This document shows positions 9,106-19,263 of a stretch of 45,461 nt of DNA, one piece after another. Both the position numbers and the translations under genes were made by a program. Under the pieces are notes generated by a model, which was given only the letters and a program-made list of their open reading frames with translations, ran no database searches and was not told the origin of the DNA. Origin of the DNA: Streptomyces sp. ISL-11 (lineage in GTDB: Bacteria > Actinomycetota > Actinomycetes > Streptomycetales > Streptomycetaceae); assembly GCF_018614525.1 (NCBI RefSeq), contig NZ_JAGGOL010000065.1, forward strand, positions 1-45,461, in the 5' to 3' direction. The first letter of the stretch is position 1. Each line of letters starts with the position of its first letter.

Positions 9106-10676
9106 ATGCCCCCCGTTGTTGAAGAGACCCGAGTGAAGATCACCGCCGACTACGTCGTCGTCGGCGGCGGCACCGCGGGCTCGGTGATCGCCTCCCGGCT
9201 CGCCGAGGACCCCGGCACCAGCGTCGTCGTCATCGAAGGCGGCCCGTCCGACATCGACCGCCCCGAGGTGCTCACCCTGCGCCGCTGGCTCGGGCTGCTC
9301 GGCGGCGAGCTCGACTACGACTACCCCACGACCGAGCAGCCGCGCGGCAACTCCCACATCCGGCACAGCCGGGCGCGCGTGCTCGGCGGGTGCTCCTCGC
9401 ACAACACGCTGATCTCCTTCAAGCCGCTGCCCGGCGACTGGGACGAGTGGGCGGCCGCCGGCGCCGAGGGCTGGGACGCGGAGTCGATGGACCCGTACTT
9501 CACCCGGCTGCGCAACAACATCGTCGCCGTCGACGAGAAGGACCGCAACGCCATCGCCCGCGACTTCGTGGAGGCCGCGCAGAAGGCCATCGACGTGCCG
9601 CGCGTGGAGGGCTTCAACAAGCAGCCCTTCCACGAGGGCGCCGGCTTCTTCGACCTCGCCTACCACCCGGAGAACAACAAGCGCTCCTCCGCCTCCGTCG
9701 CCTACCTCCACCCCCACATCGAGGCCGGCGACCGCCCCAACCTCCGCATCCTGCTGGAGACCTGGGCGTACCGGCTGGAGCTGGAGGGCAACCGCGCCAC
9801 GGGCGTGCGGGTCCGCACCAAGGACGGCGAGGAGATCCTCGTCGAGGCGGGCCGCGAGGTCCTGCTGTGCGCCGGCGCCGTCGACACCCCCCGGCTGCTG
9901 ATGCACTCCGGCATCGGCCCCAAGGCCGACCTGGACGCGCTGGGCATCCCCGTCGTCCACGACCTGCCGGGCGTCGGCGAGAACCTCCTCGACCACCCCG
10001 AGTCGGTCATCGTCTGGGAGACCCACGGGCCGATCCCCGAGAACTCCGCCATGGACTCCGACGCGGGCCTGTTCGTACGGCGCGACCCCGAGTCCGACGG
10101 GCCGGACCTGATGTTCCACTTCTACCAGATCCCCTTCACCGACAACCCCGAGCGCATCGGCTACGAGAAGCCCGCGCACGGCGTGTCGATGACCCCCAAC
10201 ATCCCCAAGCCGCGCAGCCGCGGCCGGCTCTACCTCACCAGCGCCGACCCGGCCGTCAAGCCCGCCCTCGACTTCCGCTACTTCACGGACGAGGACGACT
10301 ACGACGGCCGCACCCTCGTCGACGGCATCAAGATCGCCCGCGAGATAGCCAAGGCCGAGCCGCTGGCCGGCTGGCTCAAGCGCGAGGTGTGCCCGGGCCC
10401 GGAGGTCACCTCGGACGAGGAGATCAGCGCGTACGCCCGGCAGGTCGCCCACACGGTCTACCACCCGGCCGGCACCTGCCGGATGGGCGCGGCCGACGAC
10501 GGGCAGGCCGTCGTCGACCCGCAGCTGCGGGTCCGCGGTCTGGAGGGCGTACGCATCGCCGACGCCTCCGTCTTCCCGACGATGCCGGCGGTCAACCCGA
10601 TGATCGGCGTGCTGATGGTGGGGGAGAAGTGCGCCGAACTGCTCGGCGCGGCCCCGGCCGTAGGCGGTGATGCCAA

Positions 10677-10680
<4 letters not shown>
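9106..10680 (+). CDS. betA: Choline dehydrogenase-type GMC oxidoreductase
   Basis: This 524-residue GMC-family flavoprotein probably oxidises choline to betaine aldehyde, which feeds the preceding aldehyde dehydrogenase. The FAD-binding motif [18 protein letters not shown] is at about 17-34, followed by the family signature region [11 protein letters not shown]. The C-terminal catalytic segment has [13 protein letters not shown] and [10 protein letters not shown]. The ATG at 9106 has GAGGAG upstream. The 93-bp gap before it contains two copies of TCGTAGCGA (9020-9028 and 9043-9051), which may be an extra regulatory site. The stop overlaps the next gene's GTG by three bases. Another alcohol substrate is possible, but the neighbourhood favours choline. 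Confidence 0.88.
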
Positions 10681-11738
<1,058 letters not shown>

Positions 11739-11772
11739 ACGTGACCGAACACCATCCGAGGGGGCACCGCGC

Positions 11773-13764
11773 ATGAGTACCGCGACCTCCACCGCCCGCC
11801 GCGCCTCCGGCGCCGAGGCGACCGACGCCGTACGGGAGAAGGGCCTCGGGGCGCTACGAGCCCTCGGCGCCCACCCCGCCGCCCGCAAGCTCCTCGTGCT
11901 CGCCGCCGCGGCGGCCGTCCTGGTCCCGCTCGCCGCCCTCACCTGGGGCAGCGGCACCTGGCCGCAGGCGCTGACCGTCGATCTGACCGGCACGCTCGGC
12001 CGGGCCAACGACTGGATCATCGACAACCGCGACGGCCACTGGCTCTTCCTCTACTTCTTCGGGCACATCAGCGGCGCCATCATCGCCGCCGTCCACGCCG
12101 TCTACACCGTGCTGCTCACCCTCGGCTGGGCCGGCGTGACGGCCGGCGCGGCGCTGCTCGCCTGGCGGGTGGCCGGTATCAGGGTCGCCGCCACCACACT
12201 GGTGTCGTTCGCCGTGTGCGGGCTGCTCGGCATGTGGGTGCCCACGATGCGCACGCTCGCGCTGATGGTCGTCGCCGTCGCCGCGTCCGTCGTGGTCGGC
12301 GCGCTGCTGGGCCTCGCGGGCGGGCTGTCGGAGCGGATGTTCCGCGTCATGCGGCCCGTCCTGGACACCATGCAGGCGCTGCCCGCCTTCGCCTACCTGC
12401 TGCCCGTCGTGCTGATCTTCGGCATCGGCGTGGCACCGGCCGTCCTGGCCACCGTCGTCTACGCCGCCCCGCCCATGGCACGGCTGACCGCGCTGGGCCT
12501 GCGCGCCACCGACAAGGGCGTCCTGGAGGCCGCGGCCTCCCTCGGCGCCACCGGCCGGCAGCGGCTGCTGACCGTACGGCTGCCGCTCGCCCGCCGCGAG
12601 CTGCTGCTCGGCGTCAACCAGACCATCATGATGGCCCTGTCGATGGCCGTGATCGCGTCCGTCATCGGCGCCGACGGCCTGGGCGACCGCGTCTACCAGG
12701 CGCTGTCGACCGTCGACGTCGGCAGCGCCCTCGCCGCCGGCATCCCCATCGTGCTGCTGGCGGTCGTCCTGGACCGGACCACCGCCGCCGCCGGCGAACG
12801 CGTGGGCACCGAGCCCGCCGGCCGCCCGTGGGCGCGCTGGGCGCTCGTCGCCGCGGTCACCGCGGCCGCCGCCGTCGCGGCCCGCCTGCTGGACTCCAAG
12901 ATCTGGCCCGACGGCTGGACCGTGGCCATCGCCGCGCCGGTCAACGACGCCAAGGACTGGATGGTCGACCACCTCTACTCCGGCGTCCCGGGCATCGGCG
13001 GCACCGCCGACTGGGCCGCCCGCTACACCGGCTGGGTCCTCGACCCGCTGCGCGACGGCCTCCAGGGCCTGCCCTGGTGGGGCGCCCTGCTGCTGGTCGC
13101 CGCCCTCGCCTGGCTGATCGGCACCTGGCGCACCGCGCTGACCGCCGTCCTCTCCCTGGCCGCGATCGGCGTGCTCGGCCGCTGGGACGTCTCCATGGAC
13201 ACCCTCTCGCAGGTCATCGCGGCCGTCGCCGTCACGCTCGTCCTCGGCTTCGCCGTCGCCGTGCCCGTGGCGCGCAGCGCACGCGTGGAACGGATCATGC
13301 GCCCCGTCCTCGACGTCTTCCAGACGATGCCGCAGTTCGTCTACCTGATCCCCGTCGTCGCCCTCTTCGGCGTCGGCCGGGCCCCGGCCGCCGCGGCCGC
13401 GATCGTCTACGCGCTGCCCGCCGTCATCCGCATCGCCGGCCAGGGCCTGCGCCAGGTCAACCCCGGCGCCCTGGAGTCCGCCCGCTCGATGGGCGCGACC
13501 AGCGGCCAGCAGCTGCGGCAGGTGCAGTTCCCGCTGGCCAGGCCGGAACTGCTGCTGGCGGTCAACCAGGCCGTCGTGCTGGTGCTGTCCGTCGTCATCA
13601 TCGGCGGCCTCGTCGGCGGCGGCGCGCTCGGCTACGAGGTCGTCTTCGGCCTCGCCCAGGGAGACCTGGCCACCGGGCTCGTCGCGGGTGCCGCGATCGT
13701 CTGCCTGGGGCTGATGCTCGACCGGGTCACCCAGCCGACGAAGGGAGCCCGTGATGGCTCGTAA
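11773..13764 (+). CDS. Fused double permease of the glycine betaine ABC transporter
   Basis: At 663 residues this permease is about twice the usual ProW/OpuAB size and is an internal tandem duplication. Each half has an EAA-type coupling loop, EAAASLGATGRQRLLTVRLP in the first and ESARSMGATSGQQLRQVQFP in the second. Each is followed by similar helices (GVNQTIMMALSMAVIASVIG and AVNQAVVLVLSVVIIGGLVG). The protein should therefore supply both membrane halves of the transporter as one chain. A well-placed GAGGGGG precedes ATG 11773. The 3' end overlaps the start of the binding-protein gene by about 11 bases. Fused ProW proteins are known in actinomycetes. Confidence 0.92.
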   Translation: MSTATSTARRASGAEATDAVREKGLGALRALGAHPAARKLLVLAAAAAVLVPLAALTWGSGTWPQALTVDLTGTLGRANDWIIDNRDGHWLFLYFFGHISGAIIAAVHAVYTVLLTLGWAGVTAGAALLAWRVAGIRVAATTLVSFAVCGLLGMWVPTMRTLALMVVAVAASVVVGALLGLAGGLSERMFRVMRPVLDTMQALPAFAYLLPVVLIFGIGVAPAVLATVVYAAPPMARLTALGLRATDKGVLEAAASLGATGRQRLLTVRLPLARRELLLGVNQTIMMALSMAVIASVIGADGLGDRVYQALSTVDVGSALAAGIPIVLLAVVLDRTTAAAGERVGTEPAGRPWARWALVAAVTAAAAVAARLLDSKIWPDGWTVAIAAPVNDAKDWMVDHLYSGVPGIGGTADWAARYTGWVLDPLRDGLQGLPWWGALLLVAALAWLIGTWRTALTAVLSLAAIGVLGRWDVSMDTLSQVIAAVAVTLVLGFAVAVPVARSARVERIMRPVLDVFQTMPQFVYLIPVVALFGVGRAPAAAAAIVYALPAVIRIAGQGLRQVNPGALESARSMGATSGQQLRQVQFPLARPELLLAVNQAVVLVLSVVIIGGLVGGGALGYEVVFGLAQGDLATGLVAGAAIVCLGLMLDRVTQPTKGARDGS

Positions 13765-14722
13765 GCTGATCGCCGGCACCGCCGGCGCCCTGTGCCTGCT
13801 CGCCGCCACCGGCTGCGGCGCGGCCGACATGACCAAGCAGTCCTCGCCCTACGCCGACGCCCAGGGCACCAAGACGGTCACCCTGTCCGTGCAGTCGTGG
13901 GTGGGCGCACGCGCCAACGCCGCCGTCGCCGAGTACCTCCTGGAGCACGAACTCGGCTACCGCGTCGACACCGTGCAGGTGGACGAGGTCCCGGCGTGGG
14001 ACGCCCTCAGCCAGGGCCGCGTCGACGCGATCCTGGAGGACTGGAGCCACCCGGACCAGGAGAAGCGGTACGTCCAGGACAAGAAGACGATCGTCCCCGG
14101 CGGCGATCTCGGCGTCACCGGGCACATCGGCTGGTACGTACCGAAGTACTTCGCCGACGCCCACCCGGACGTACTCGACTGGAAGAACCTCAACAAGTAC
14201 GCGTCCCAGATGCGCACCGCCGAGAGCGGCGGCAAGGGCCAGCTGCTCGACGGTTCGCCGTCCTACGTCACCAACGACAAGGCACTGGTGAACAACCTGG
14301 GCCTGGACTACCAGGTCGTCTTCGCGGGCTCCGAGGCGGCGCAGATCACGCAGATCCAGCAGTTCGCGAAGAAGAAGCAGCCCTTCCTCACCTACTGGTA
14401 CGAGCCGCAGTGGCTCTTCAACGAGGTGCCGATGGTGGAGGTGAAGCTGCCCGAGTACACCGACGCCTGCGCGGAGAAGGGCGCCGCGGACCCCTCGACC
14501 GTCAACTGCGCGTACCCGACGCAGTCGTTGAAGAAGTTCCTCAACGCGGAGTTCACCCACAAGGGCGGCAAGGCCGCGCGCTTCCTGAAGAACTTCCACT
14601 GGTCGAAGGCGGACCAGAACGAGGTGGCGCAGATGATCGCGGAGGACAAACTGTCCGCGGAAGAGGCGGCGAAGCGGTGGGTGCAGCGGCACCCGGATGT
14701 GTGGAAGGGGTGGCTGAAGTAG
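13754..14722 (+). CDS. Glycine betaine-binding lipoprotein
   Basis: This 322-residue OpuAC-type solute-binding protein is the last gene of the operon. The N-terminus MARKLIAGTAGALCLLAATGC is a lipoprotein signal with the cysteine at residue 21, so the mature protein is probably anchored outside the membrane. Tryptophans and aromatics that build the quaternary-amine cage in this family are present (VQSWVGARANAAV, ILEDWSHPDQ, HIGWYVPKYF, TYWYEPQWLF). ATG 13754 has GGGAG about 8 bases upstream. A GTG at 13751 immediately before it is an alternative start. A long stem-loop follows at 14777-14825. Confidence 0.92.
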   Translation: MARKLIAGTAGALCLLAATGCGAADMTKQSSPYADAQGTKTVTLSVQSWVGARANAAVAEYLLEHELGYRVDTVQVDEVPAWDALSQGRVDAILEDWSHPDQEKRYVQDKKTIVPGGDLGVTGHIGWYVPKYFADAHPDVLDWKNLNKYASQMRTAESGGKGQLLDGSPSYVTNDKALVNNLGLDYQVVFAGSEAAQITQIQQFAKKKQPFLTYWYEPQWLFNEVPMVEVKLPEYTDACAEKGAADPSTVNCAYPTQSLKKFLNAEFTHKGGKAARFLKNFHWSKADQNEVAQMIAEDKLSAEEAAKRWVQRHPDVWKGWLK

Positions 14723-14742
14723 CCCCTGCGGGGCGGGCCGGC

Positions 14743-14825
14743 GTGTCCTCAAGCGCCGGACGGGCTGCCCCTCCGTGTCCTCAAGCGCCGGACGGGCTGA
14801 TTCAGCCCGTCCGGCGCTTGAGGAC
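14743..14825. repeat. Direct repeat plus perfect 24-bp stem (streptomycete palindrome), probable bidirectional terminator
   Basis: GTGTCCTCAAGCGCCGGACG (the first part of a 25-bp unit) occurs at 14743 and again at 14775. The second copy is the left arm of a perfect 24-bp inverted repeat with a one-base centre, covering 14777-14825. It separates the convergent betaine-binding gene and PEP-mutase-like gene, so it can stop transcription from both sides. Related palindromes occur at 28.3 and 40.8 kb in this window. Confidence 0.85.
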
Positions 14826-14840
14826 AGCGCCGTCAGGCGC

Positions 14841-15563
14841 TCACGTGACCCGCAGCCCGGCCGCGATCCTCTCCACCACTGCCATCGCGCTCCGGTGCAG
14901 CCCGCCCCCGAACGTCACGCGGGACGCACCCCGCGCACCCAGCTCACGGGGCGTGAGCCCACCCGGCTGCGCCAACGCGTTCACCGGCAGGCCGGTCTCC
15001 GCCGCGATCGGTGCCAGGAACTCCGGCGGGGCCACGATCGGGAAGAGGCAGTCCGCGCCGGCCTCCGCGTAGAGCCGGGCGCGGGCCAGCGCGGAGGTGA
15101 GGTCCCGGTCACCCCACAGGAAGGTGTCGACGCGGGCGTTGACGACGAGCGCGTCGCCCGCCTCCGCCCGTATCTCCGCCAGCCGGTCGGCCTGTTCGCG
15201 CGGGTCCTTCAGGCCGTGGCCGGCCCGGTCGCTGTCCTCCAGGTTGCAGCCGACCGCGCCGGTCTCCAGCAGCCGGGCGACGAGCTCGCGGGCCGGCAGG
15301 CCGTAGCCGTCCTCGATGTCCGCCGATACGGGCACGTCCACCGCCCGGGCGATCCGCGCGACCGCCGCGAACATCTCCGCGGGCGGCGCGGCACCGTCCG
15401 CATACCCCAGCGACGCCGAGACCCCCGCGCTCGGCGTGGCCAGGGCCGGGAAGCCCGCGTCGGCGAACGCGCGGGCGCTGGCGGCGTCCCACGGCCCCGG
15501 CAGCACGAGCGGGCCGTCCGCGCCACGGACACGGTGCAGGGCGCGGAAGGCCGCGGCCGTCAC
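14841..15563 (-). CDS. Isocitrate lyase/PEP mutase family protein
   Basis: This 240-residue protein belongs to the PEP mutase/isocitrate lyase superfamily, a TIM barrel that makes or breaks C-C or C-P bonds next to a carboxylate. ADIEDGYG at about residues 81-88 supplies the metal-binding acids. LPGPWDAASARAFADAGFPA near the N-terminus is the usual first barrel segment. The isocitrate lyase KKCGH signature is absent, so it is not the glyoxylate-cycle enzyme. It most resembles the small phosphonomutase/oxaloacetate-hydrolase-like group of unproven substrate. The GTG at 15563 overlaps the stop of the AhpD-like gene (GTGA), so the two are co-translated. The frame is open further upstream but overlaps the neighbour. 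Confidence 0.85.
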   Translation of the reverse strand: MTAAAFRALHRVRGADGPLVLPGPWDAASARAFADAGFPALATPSAGVSASLGYADGAAPPAEMFAAVARIARAVDVPVSADIEDGYGLPARELVARLLETGAVGCNLEDSDRAGHGLKDPREQADRLAEIRAEAGDALVVNARVDTFLWGDRDLTSALARARLYAEAGADCLFPIVAPPEFLAPIAAETGLPVNALAQPGGLTPRELGARGASRVTFGGGLHRSAMAVVERIAAGLRVT

Positions 15564-16051
15564 GCCGATGCCTCGTACGCGCCGGGGTGGAGGCGGGTGG
15601 ACACGCCGATCCGGTTCCAGGCGTTGATCGTGACGATCAGCGAGATCAGCTGGGCCAGTTCCTTCTCGCCGAAGCTGCGGGCGGCGCGCTCGTAAACCGC
15701 GTCGGGCACGAAGCCGTCGGTGAGGACGGTGACCGCCTCGGTGAGCGCGAGGGCCGCCTGCTCCTTCTCGGTGTAGTAGCCGGTGGCCTCCTCCCACGCG
15801 TTGAGGAGGAAGAGGCGCTCCTCGCTCTCGCCCATCCGGCGGGCGTCCTTGGTGTGCATGTCGAGACAGAAGGCGCAGTGGTTGACCTGCGAGGCGCGGA
15901 TCTTGACCAGTTCGATCAGCGTCGGTTCGAGGCCCTTGCGGGAGGCACGCTCCAGTCCGAGCATCGCCTTCTGCACCTCGGGGGCCAGCTCGTGCAGGAG
16001 CATCCGCGGGCCGTGGTGGTGGGTGGTGGGCGTGGAGTCCGTCGTCGTCAT
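15560..16051 (-). CDS. AhpD-like carboxymuconolactone decarboxylase family protein
   Basis: This 163-residue protein has the alkylhydroperoxidase signature NHCAFCLDMHTKDAR, with Cys59, Cys62 and His66. In AhpD the two cysteines and histidine reduce peroxides through a dithiol cycle. The rest (GYYTEKEQAALALTEAVTVL, LAQLISLIVTINAWNRI) fits the all-helical carboxymuconolactone decarboxylase fold. Many streptomycete members of this family have no known substrate. ATG 16051 was chosen over an upstream GTG because the conserved family sequence begins shortly after it. It is divergent from the MocR regulator with 47 bases between them, and is coupled to the PEP-mutase-like gene. Confidence 0.88.
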   Translation of the reverse strand: MTTTDSTPTTHHHGPRMLLHELAPEVQKAMLGLERASRKGLEPTLIELVKIRASQVNHCAFCLDMHTKDARRMGESEERLFLLNAWEEATGYYTEKEQAALALTEAVTVLTDGFVPDAVYERAARSFGEKELAQLISLIVTINAWNRIGVSTRLHPGAYEASA

Positions 16052-16098
16052 GGGAACGAGCCTATGAGCGCGGTAGCCCATCGGTATGGTCCACTCCC

Positions 16099-17538
16099 AT
16101 GGAGAAAACGTGGGCCACTTCGGGTGGCGGCACCGGCGCGGACCTGCACCTGGACCTGAACCTGACCGGCCCGGGCGGGGTGCGCGCCTGTCTGATCCGC
16201 GCCCTGCGCGACGCCGTCCGTACGGGCCGTCTCGCGCCCGGCACCAAGCTGCCCTCCTCCCGTTCCCTCGCCGCCGACCTGTGCCTGGCGCGGAACACCG
16301 TCGCCGACGCCTACGGCGAGCTCGTCGCCGAGGGCTGGCTCACCGCGCGCCAGGGCTCCGGCACGCGCGTGGCCCGCCGGGCGGCGCCCCGCGACCCCGA
16401 GCGCGGCTCCACCCCGCCCCGTACGGCCCGCCGGCCCGCCTACGACCTGCGCACCGGCAGCGCCGACGTCTCCGCCTTCCCGCGCGCCGCCTGGCTCTCC
16501 GCCGCCCGCCGGGCGCTGGCGGCCGCACCGCACGAGGCGTTCGGGCACGTCGACGAGCGTGGCCGCCCCGAGCTGCGGACGGCCCTCGCGGACTACCTCG
16601 CGCGGGCGCGCGGGGTGCGCGCCGACGCGGACCGGATCGTGGTGTGCGCGGGCTTCACCCAGGGGCTGGCCCTGCTCAGCCGGGTGCTGCGGCAGCGCGG
16701 GACCCGCGAGATGGGCGTCGAGGAGTACGGGCTCTGGTTCCACCACGAGGCCCTGGAACGGACCGGGCTGCGCTGCTCGATGCTGGAGGTGGATCCCCTC
16801 GGCGCCGACGTGGGCGCGCTGGACGGGCGCAAGGGCGTGCGGGCGGCCCTGCTCACGCCGGCCCACCAGTTCCCCACGGGCGTACCGCTGCACCCCGACC
16901 GGCGGGCCGCCGTCGTCGACTGGGCGGTGCGCACCGGCGGGCTGATCCTGGAGGACGACTACGACGGCGAGTTCCGCTACGACCGCCAGCCCGTCGGCTG
17001 TCTGCAGGGCCTCAGCCCCGAGCGCGTCGTCTACCTCGGCACCACCAGCAAGTCCCTGGCGCCCGGACTGCGGCTCTCCTGGATGGTGCTGCCGGAACAC
17101 CTGGTGGGCGACGTGCTGAAGGTGAAGAGGGCGGGGGAGTGGAGCTCGGGCGTCCTCGACCAGCTGACCCTCGCGGAACTGATCACGAGCGGCGCGTACG
17201 ACCGGCACGTCCGCGCGATGCGGCTGCGCTACCGGCGCCGCCGCGACCAGCTCGTGGCCGCCCTCGCCGAGCACGCCCCGCACATCCGCGTCACCGGCAT
17301 CGCCGCCGGACTGCACGCCGTACTCGAACTCCCGCCCGGCACCGAGCGTGCCACCGTCCAGGCGGCCGCCTGGCAGGGGCTGGCCCTGGAGGGGGTGTCC
17401 CGCTTCCGCTACGGCGGCGGGGGCATCCGCGACGTGGCCGGCCCGGACGGGCTGATCGTCGGCTACGGCACGCCCCCCGACCACGCCTTCTCGGGTGCCC
17501 TGGACGCGCTGCTGCGCGCCCTGCCCCCGGCGGACTGA
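16099..17538 (+). CDS. MocR/PdxR-type PLP-dependent transcriptional regulator
   Basis: This 479-residue fusion has an N-terminal GntR winged helix (about residues 25-95: LAPGTKLPSSRSLAADLCLARNTVADAYGELVAEG). A fold-type-I aminotransferase domain makes up the rest. In that domain EDDYDGEFRY carries the aspartate that contacts the pyridine nitrogen, and TTSKSLAPGLRLSW carries the Schiff-base Lys318. MocR regulators usually control an adjacent divergent gene in response to PLP or an amino compound. Here the divergent targets would be the AhpD-like/PEP-mutase-like pair, with the shared 47-bp gap as the likely binding region. No pdx gene is nearby, so the effector is unknown. Confidence 0.92.
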   Translation: MEKTWATSGGGTGADLHLDLNLTGPGGVRACLIRALRDAVRTGRLAPGTKLPSSRSLAADLCLARNTVADAYGELVAEGWLTARQGSGTRVARRAAPRDPERGSTPPRTARRPAYDLRTGSADVSAFPRAAWLSAARRALAAAPHEAFGHVDERGRPELRTALADYLARARGVRADADRIVVCAGFTQGLALLSRVLRQRGTREMGVEEYGLWFHHEALERTGLRCSMLEVDPLGADVGALDGRKGVRAALLTPAHQFPTGVPLHPDRRAAVVDWAVRTGGLILEDDYDGEFRYDRQPVGCLQGLSPERVVYLGTTSKSLAPGLRLSWMVLPEHLVGDVLKVKRAGEWSSGVLDQLTLAELITSGAYDRHVRAMRLRYRRRRDQLVAALAEHAPHIRVTGIAAGLHAVLELPPGTERATVQAAAWQGLALEGVSRFRYGGGGIRDVAGPDGLIVGYGTPPDHAFSGALDALLRALPPAD

Positions 17539-17642
17539 GCGGACCGGAGCCCCGCGTTCCCCCGGCCGCGCTCGCCCTTTAGGGTGAACGCACTTCTTGA
17601 AGAGTGAACTGCGTACGACGTGAACTGACGGGGGTCGGACAC

Positions 17643-17984
17643 ATGGCGGAGAAGGCACGACGGCGACTGCGGTCGTCGACGGTGATACTCGGCGGGATGG
17701 GCGCGCTCGCGGCCGCGCTCACCTCCTGCGGCTCGGAACCGGACAAGCGCTGCGTCGACCCGAACAGCCACGACTCCGTGCGTGGCTATCGCGTCCTCGA
17801 CTCCAAGGCGTGCAAGAGCGGCAGCGGCAGCAGCAGCGGCGGAAGCAGCGGCAACGGCACCGGCCGCTGGTACTACGGCTCCGGCCGGTCCGGCGGCTAC
17901 GCCGAGAACGGCACGTTCAGCAAGAGCCAGGCTGTCGACCGCGGCGGCTTCGGCTGCTCCGGATCCGGCTCGGGCGGGGGTTGA
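17643..17984 (+). CDS. YgiB-like (DUF1190-type) small lipoprotein
   Basis: This 113-residue protein starts MAEKARRRLRSSTVILGGMG and reaches a lipobox-like LTSC at residue 29, so it is probably an exported lipoprotein. The middle has CVDPNSHDSV and a lysine-cysteine stretch. The C-terminal half is low-complexity Gly/Ser (SGSGSSSGGSSG, WYYGSG). This composition, plus the directly following glutathionylspermidine-synthase-like gene five bases away, matches the ygiB-ygiC pair of enterobacteria in organisation. The 5' flank has three direct GTGAAC repeats (17584, 17604, 17620). The DUF1190 assignment rests largely on context. Confidence 0.65.
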   Translation: MAEKARRRLRSSTVILGGMGALAAALTSCGSEPDKRCVDPNSHDSVRGYRVLDSKACKSGSGSSSGGSSGNGTGRWYYGSGRSGGYAENGTFSKSQAVDRGGFGCSGSGSGGG

Positions 17985-17989
17985 GGACC

Positions 17990-19174
17990 GTGCGCCGACA
18001 CCGGATCACCCCGCGCCCCGCCTGGCAGTCCACGGTCGAGGAACAGGGCCTCATCTACCCCCTCACCCGGCACCCGGACGGCTCGCTGCGCCCGTACTGG
18101 GACGAGAGCGCGTACTACTCCTTCACCATCGCCGAGATAGAGGCGCTGGAGGAGACCGTCGCCGAGCTGCACGAGATGTGCCTGGCCGCCGCAGCGCACA
18201 TCGTCAAGCGCGACCGCTTCGCCGACCTCGGCGTCACCGACCCGCGGCTGGCCGCGCTGATCGCCGAGTCCTGGCGCCGGCGCGCGGAGCTCCCCTCCGT
18301 CTACGCCCGCTTCGATCTGCGCTACGACGGCGACGGCCCGGCCAAGATGCTGGAGTACAACGCCGACACCCCCACCTCGCTGGTGGAGGCCGCGAGCGCC
18401 CAGTGGTTCTGGATGGAGGACCGGTTCCCCGACTGCGACCAGTGGAACTCCCTCCACGAGCGGCTCGTCGACGCCTGGAAGCGCCAGGCGCCCCTGCTGC
18501 CGCCCGGCGCGCCCCTGCACTTCGCGCACTCCGCGGACGACGAGCTCGGCGAGGACCTGATGACGGTCGCCTACCTGCGCGAGACCGCCGAGCAGGCCGG
18601 GCTCGCCACCCGGGCCATCTCGATGGAGGACATCGGCTGGGACCACGTCTCCGGCCGCTTCGTCGACGAGCGGTACGCGTTCGTCCGCGCCTGCTTCAAG
18701 CTCTACCCCTGGGAATGGCTGGCCACCGACCGCTTCGGCCCGCACGCCCTGGACACCCTCGACAACGGCGGCGGCACCGGCTCCACCCTGTGGATCGAGC
18801 CGGCCTGGAAGATGCTCCTGTCCAACAAGGCGCTGCTCGCCGTGCTGTGGGAGCTCTTCCCCGGCCACCCGAACCTCCTGCCCGCCTATCTGGACGGCCC
18901 GCGCGAGCTGGCCGGCACCCACGGCTGGGTCGCCAAGCCGCTGCTCGGCCGGGAGGGCGACGGCGTGACGGTCCACGCCGCCGGCGACGCCCCCGTGCTC
19001 CGCGACGAGCCCTGCTGCTACCAGCAGCTGGCCCCGCTCCCGGAGATCGACGGCAACCGCGTGGTGCTCGGCGCGTGGGTGGTCGAGGAGGAACCCGCGG
19101 GCCTGGGCATCCGCGAGTCGGAGGGACTGGTCACGGACGGGTACGCACGGTTCCTGCCGCACGTCATCCGGTGA
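17990..19174 (+). CDS. Glutathionylspermidine synthase family (YgiC-like) ATP-grasp protein
   Basis: This 394-residue protein resembles the C-terminal synthetase domain of glutathionylspermidine synthase: SVYARFDLRYDGDGPAKMLEYNADTPTSL near residue 110, FKLYPWEWL, STLWIEPAWKMLLSNKALL and WVAKPLLGREGDGV. In the family this ATP-grasp fold joins a carboxylate to an amine. YgiC-type stand-alone forms lack the amidase half and have no proven substrate. Actinomycetes use mycothiol rather than glutathione, so a true glutathionylspermidine product is unlikely. The GTG at 17990 with GAGG upstream is chosen because conserved sequence starts soon after. It follows the YgiB-like gene by five bases. Confidence 0.85.
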   Translation: MRRHRITPRPAWQSTVEEQGLIYPLTRHPDGSLRPYWDESAYYSFTIAEIEALEETVAELHEMCLAAAAHIVKRDRFADLGVTDPRLAALIAESWRRRAELPSVYARFDLRYDGDGPAKMLEYNADTPTSLVEAASAQWFWMEDRFPDCDQWNSLHERLVDAWKRQAPLLPPGAPLHFAHSADDELGEDLMTVAYLRETAEQAGLATRAISMEDIGWDHVSGRFVDERYAFVRACFKLYPWEWLATDRFGPHALDTLDNGGGTGSTLWIEPAWKMLLSNKALLAVLWELFPGHPNLLPAYLDGPRELAGTHGWVAKPLLGREGDGVTVHAAGDAPVLRDEPCCYQQLAPLPEIDGNRVVLGAWVVEEEPAGLGIRESEGLVTDGYARFLPHVIR

Positions 19175-19263
19175 CCGGTTCCCGCTCCGCATGCGCGGGG
19201 TGCCGGACCGTGCAAGCCTGGCGGCGGGAGCACATCCCCGTCATCCCCCGGGAGTGAACAGCG

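Noticed and set aside
7516..10464. A 982-residue open frame on the minus strand
   Set aside because: It is the reverse read of the aldehyde dehydrogenase and choline dehydrogenase genes, rich in Val/Gly/Asp with no domain. Long antisense frames are common at this GC content.
14743..14825. Insertion sequence end
   Set aside because: No transposase and no target duplication are visible. The element is a palindrome of a type often seen at gene ends in this genus.
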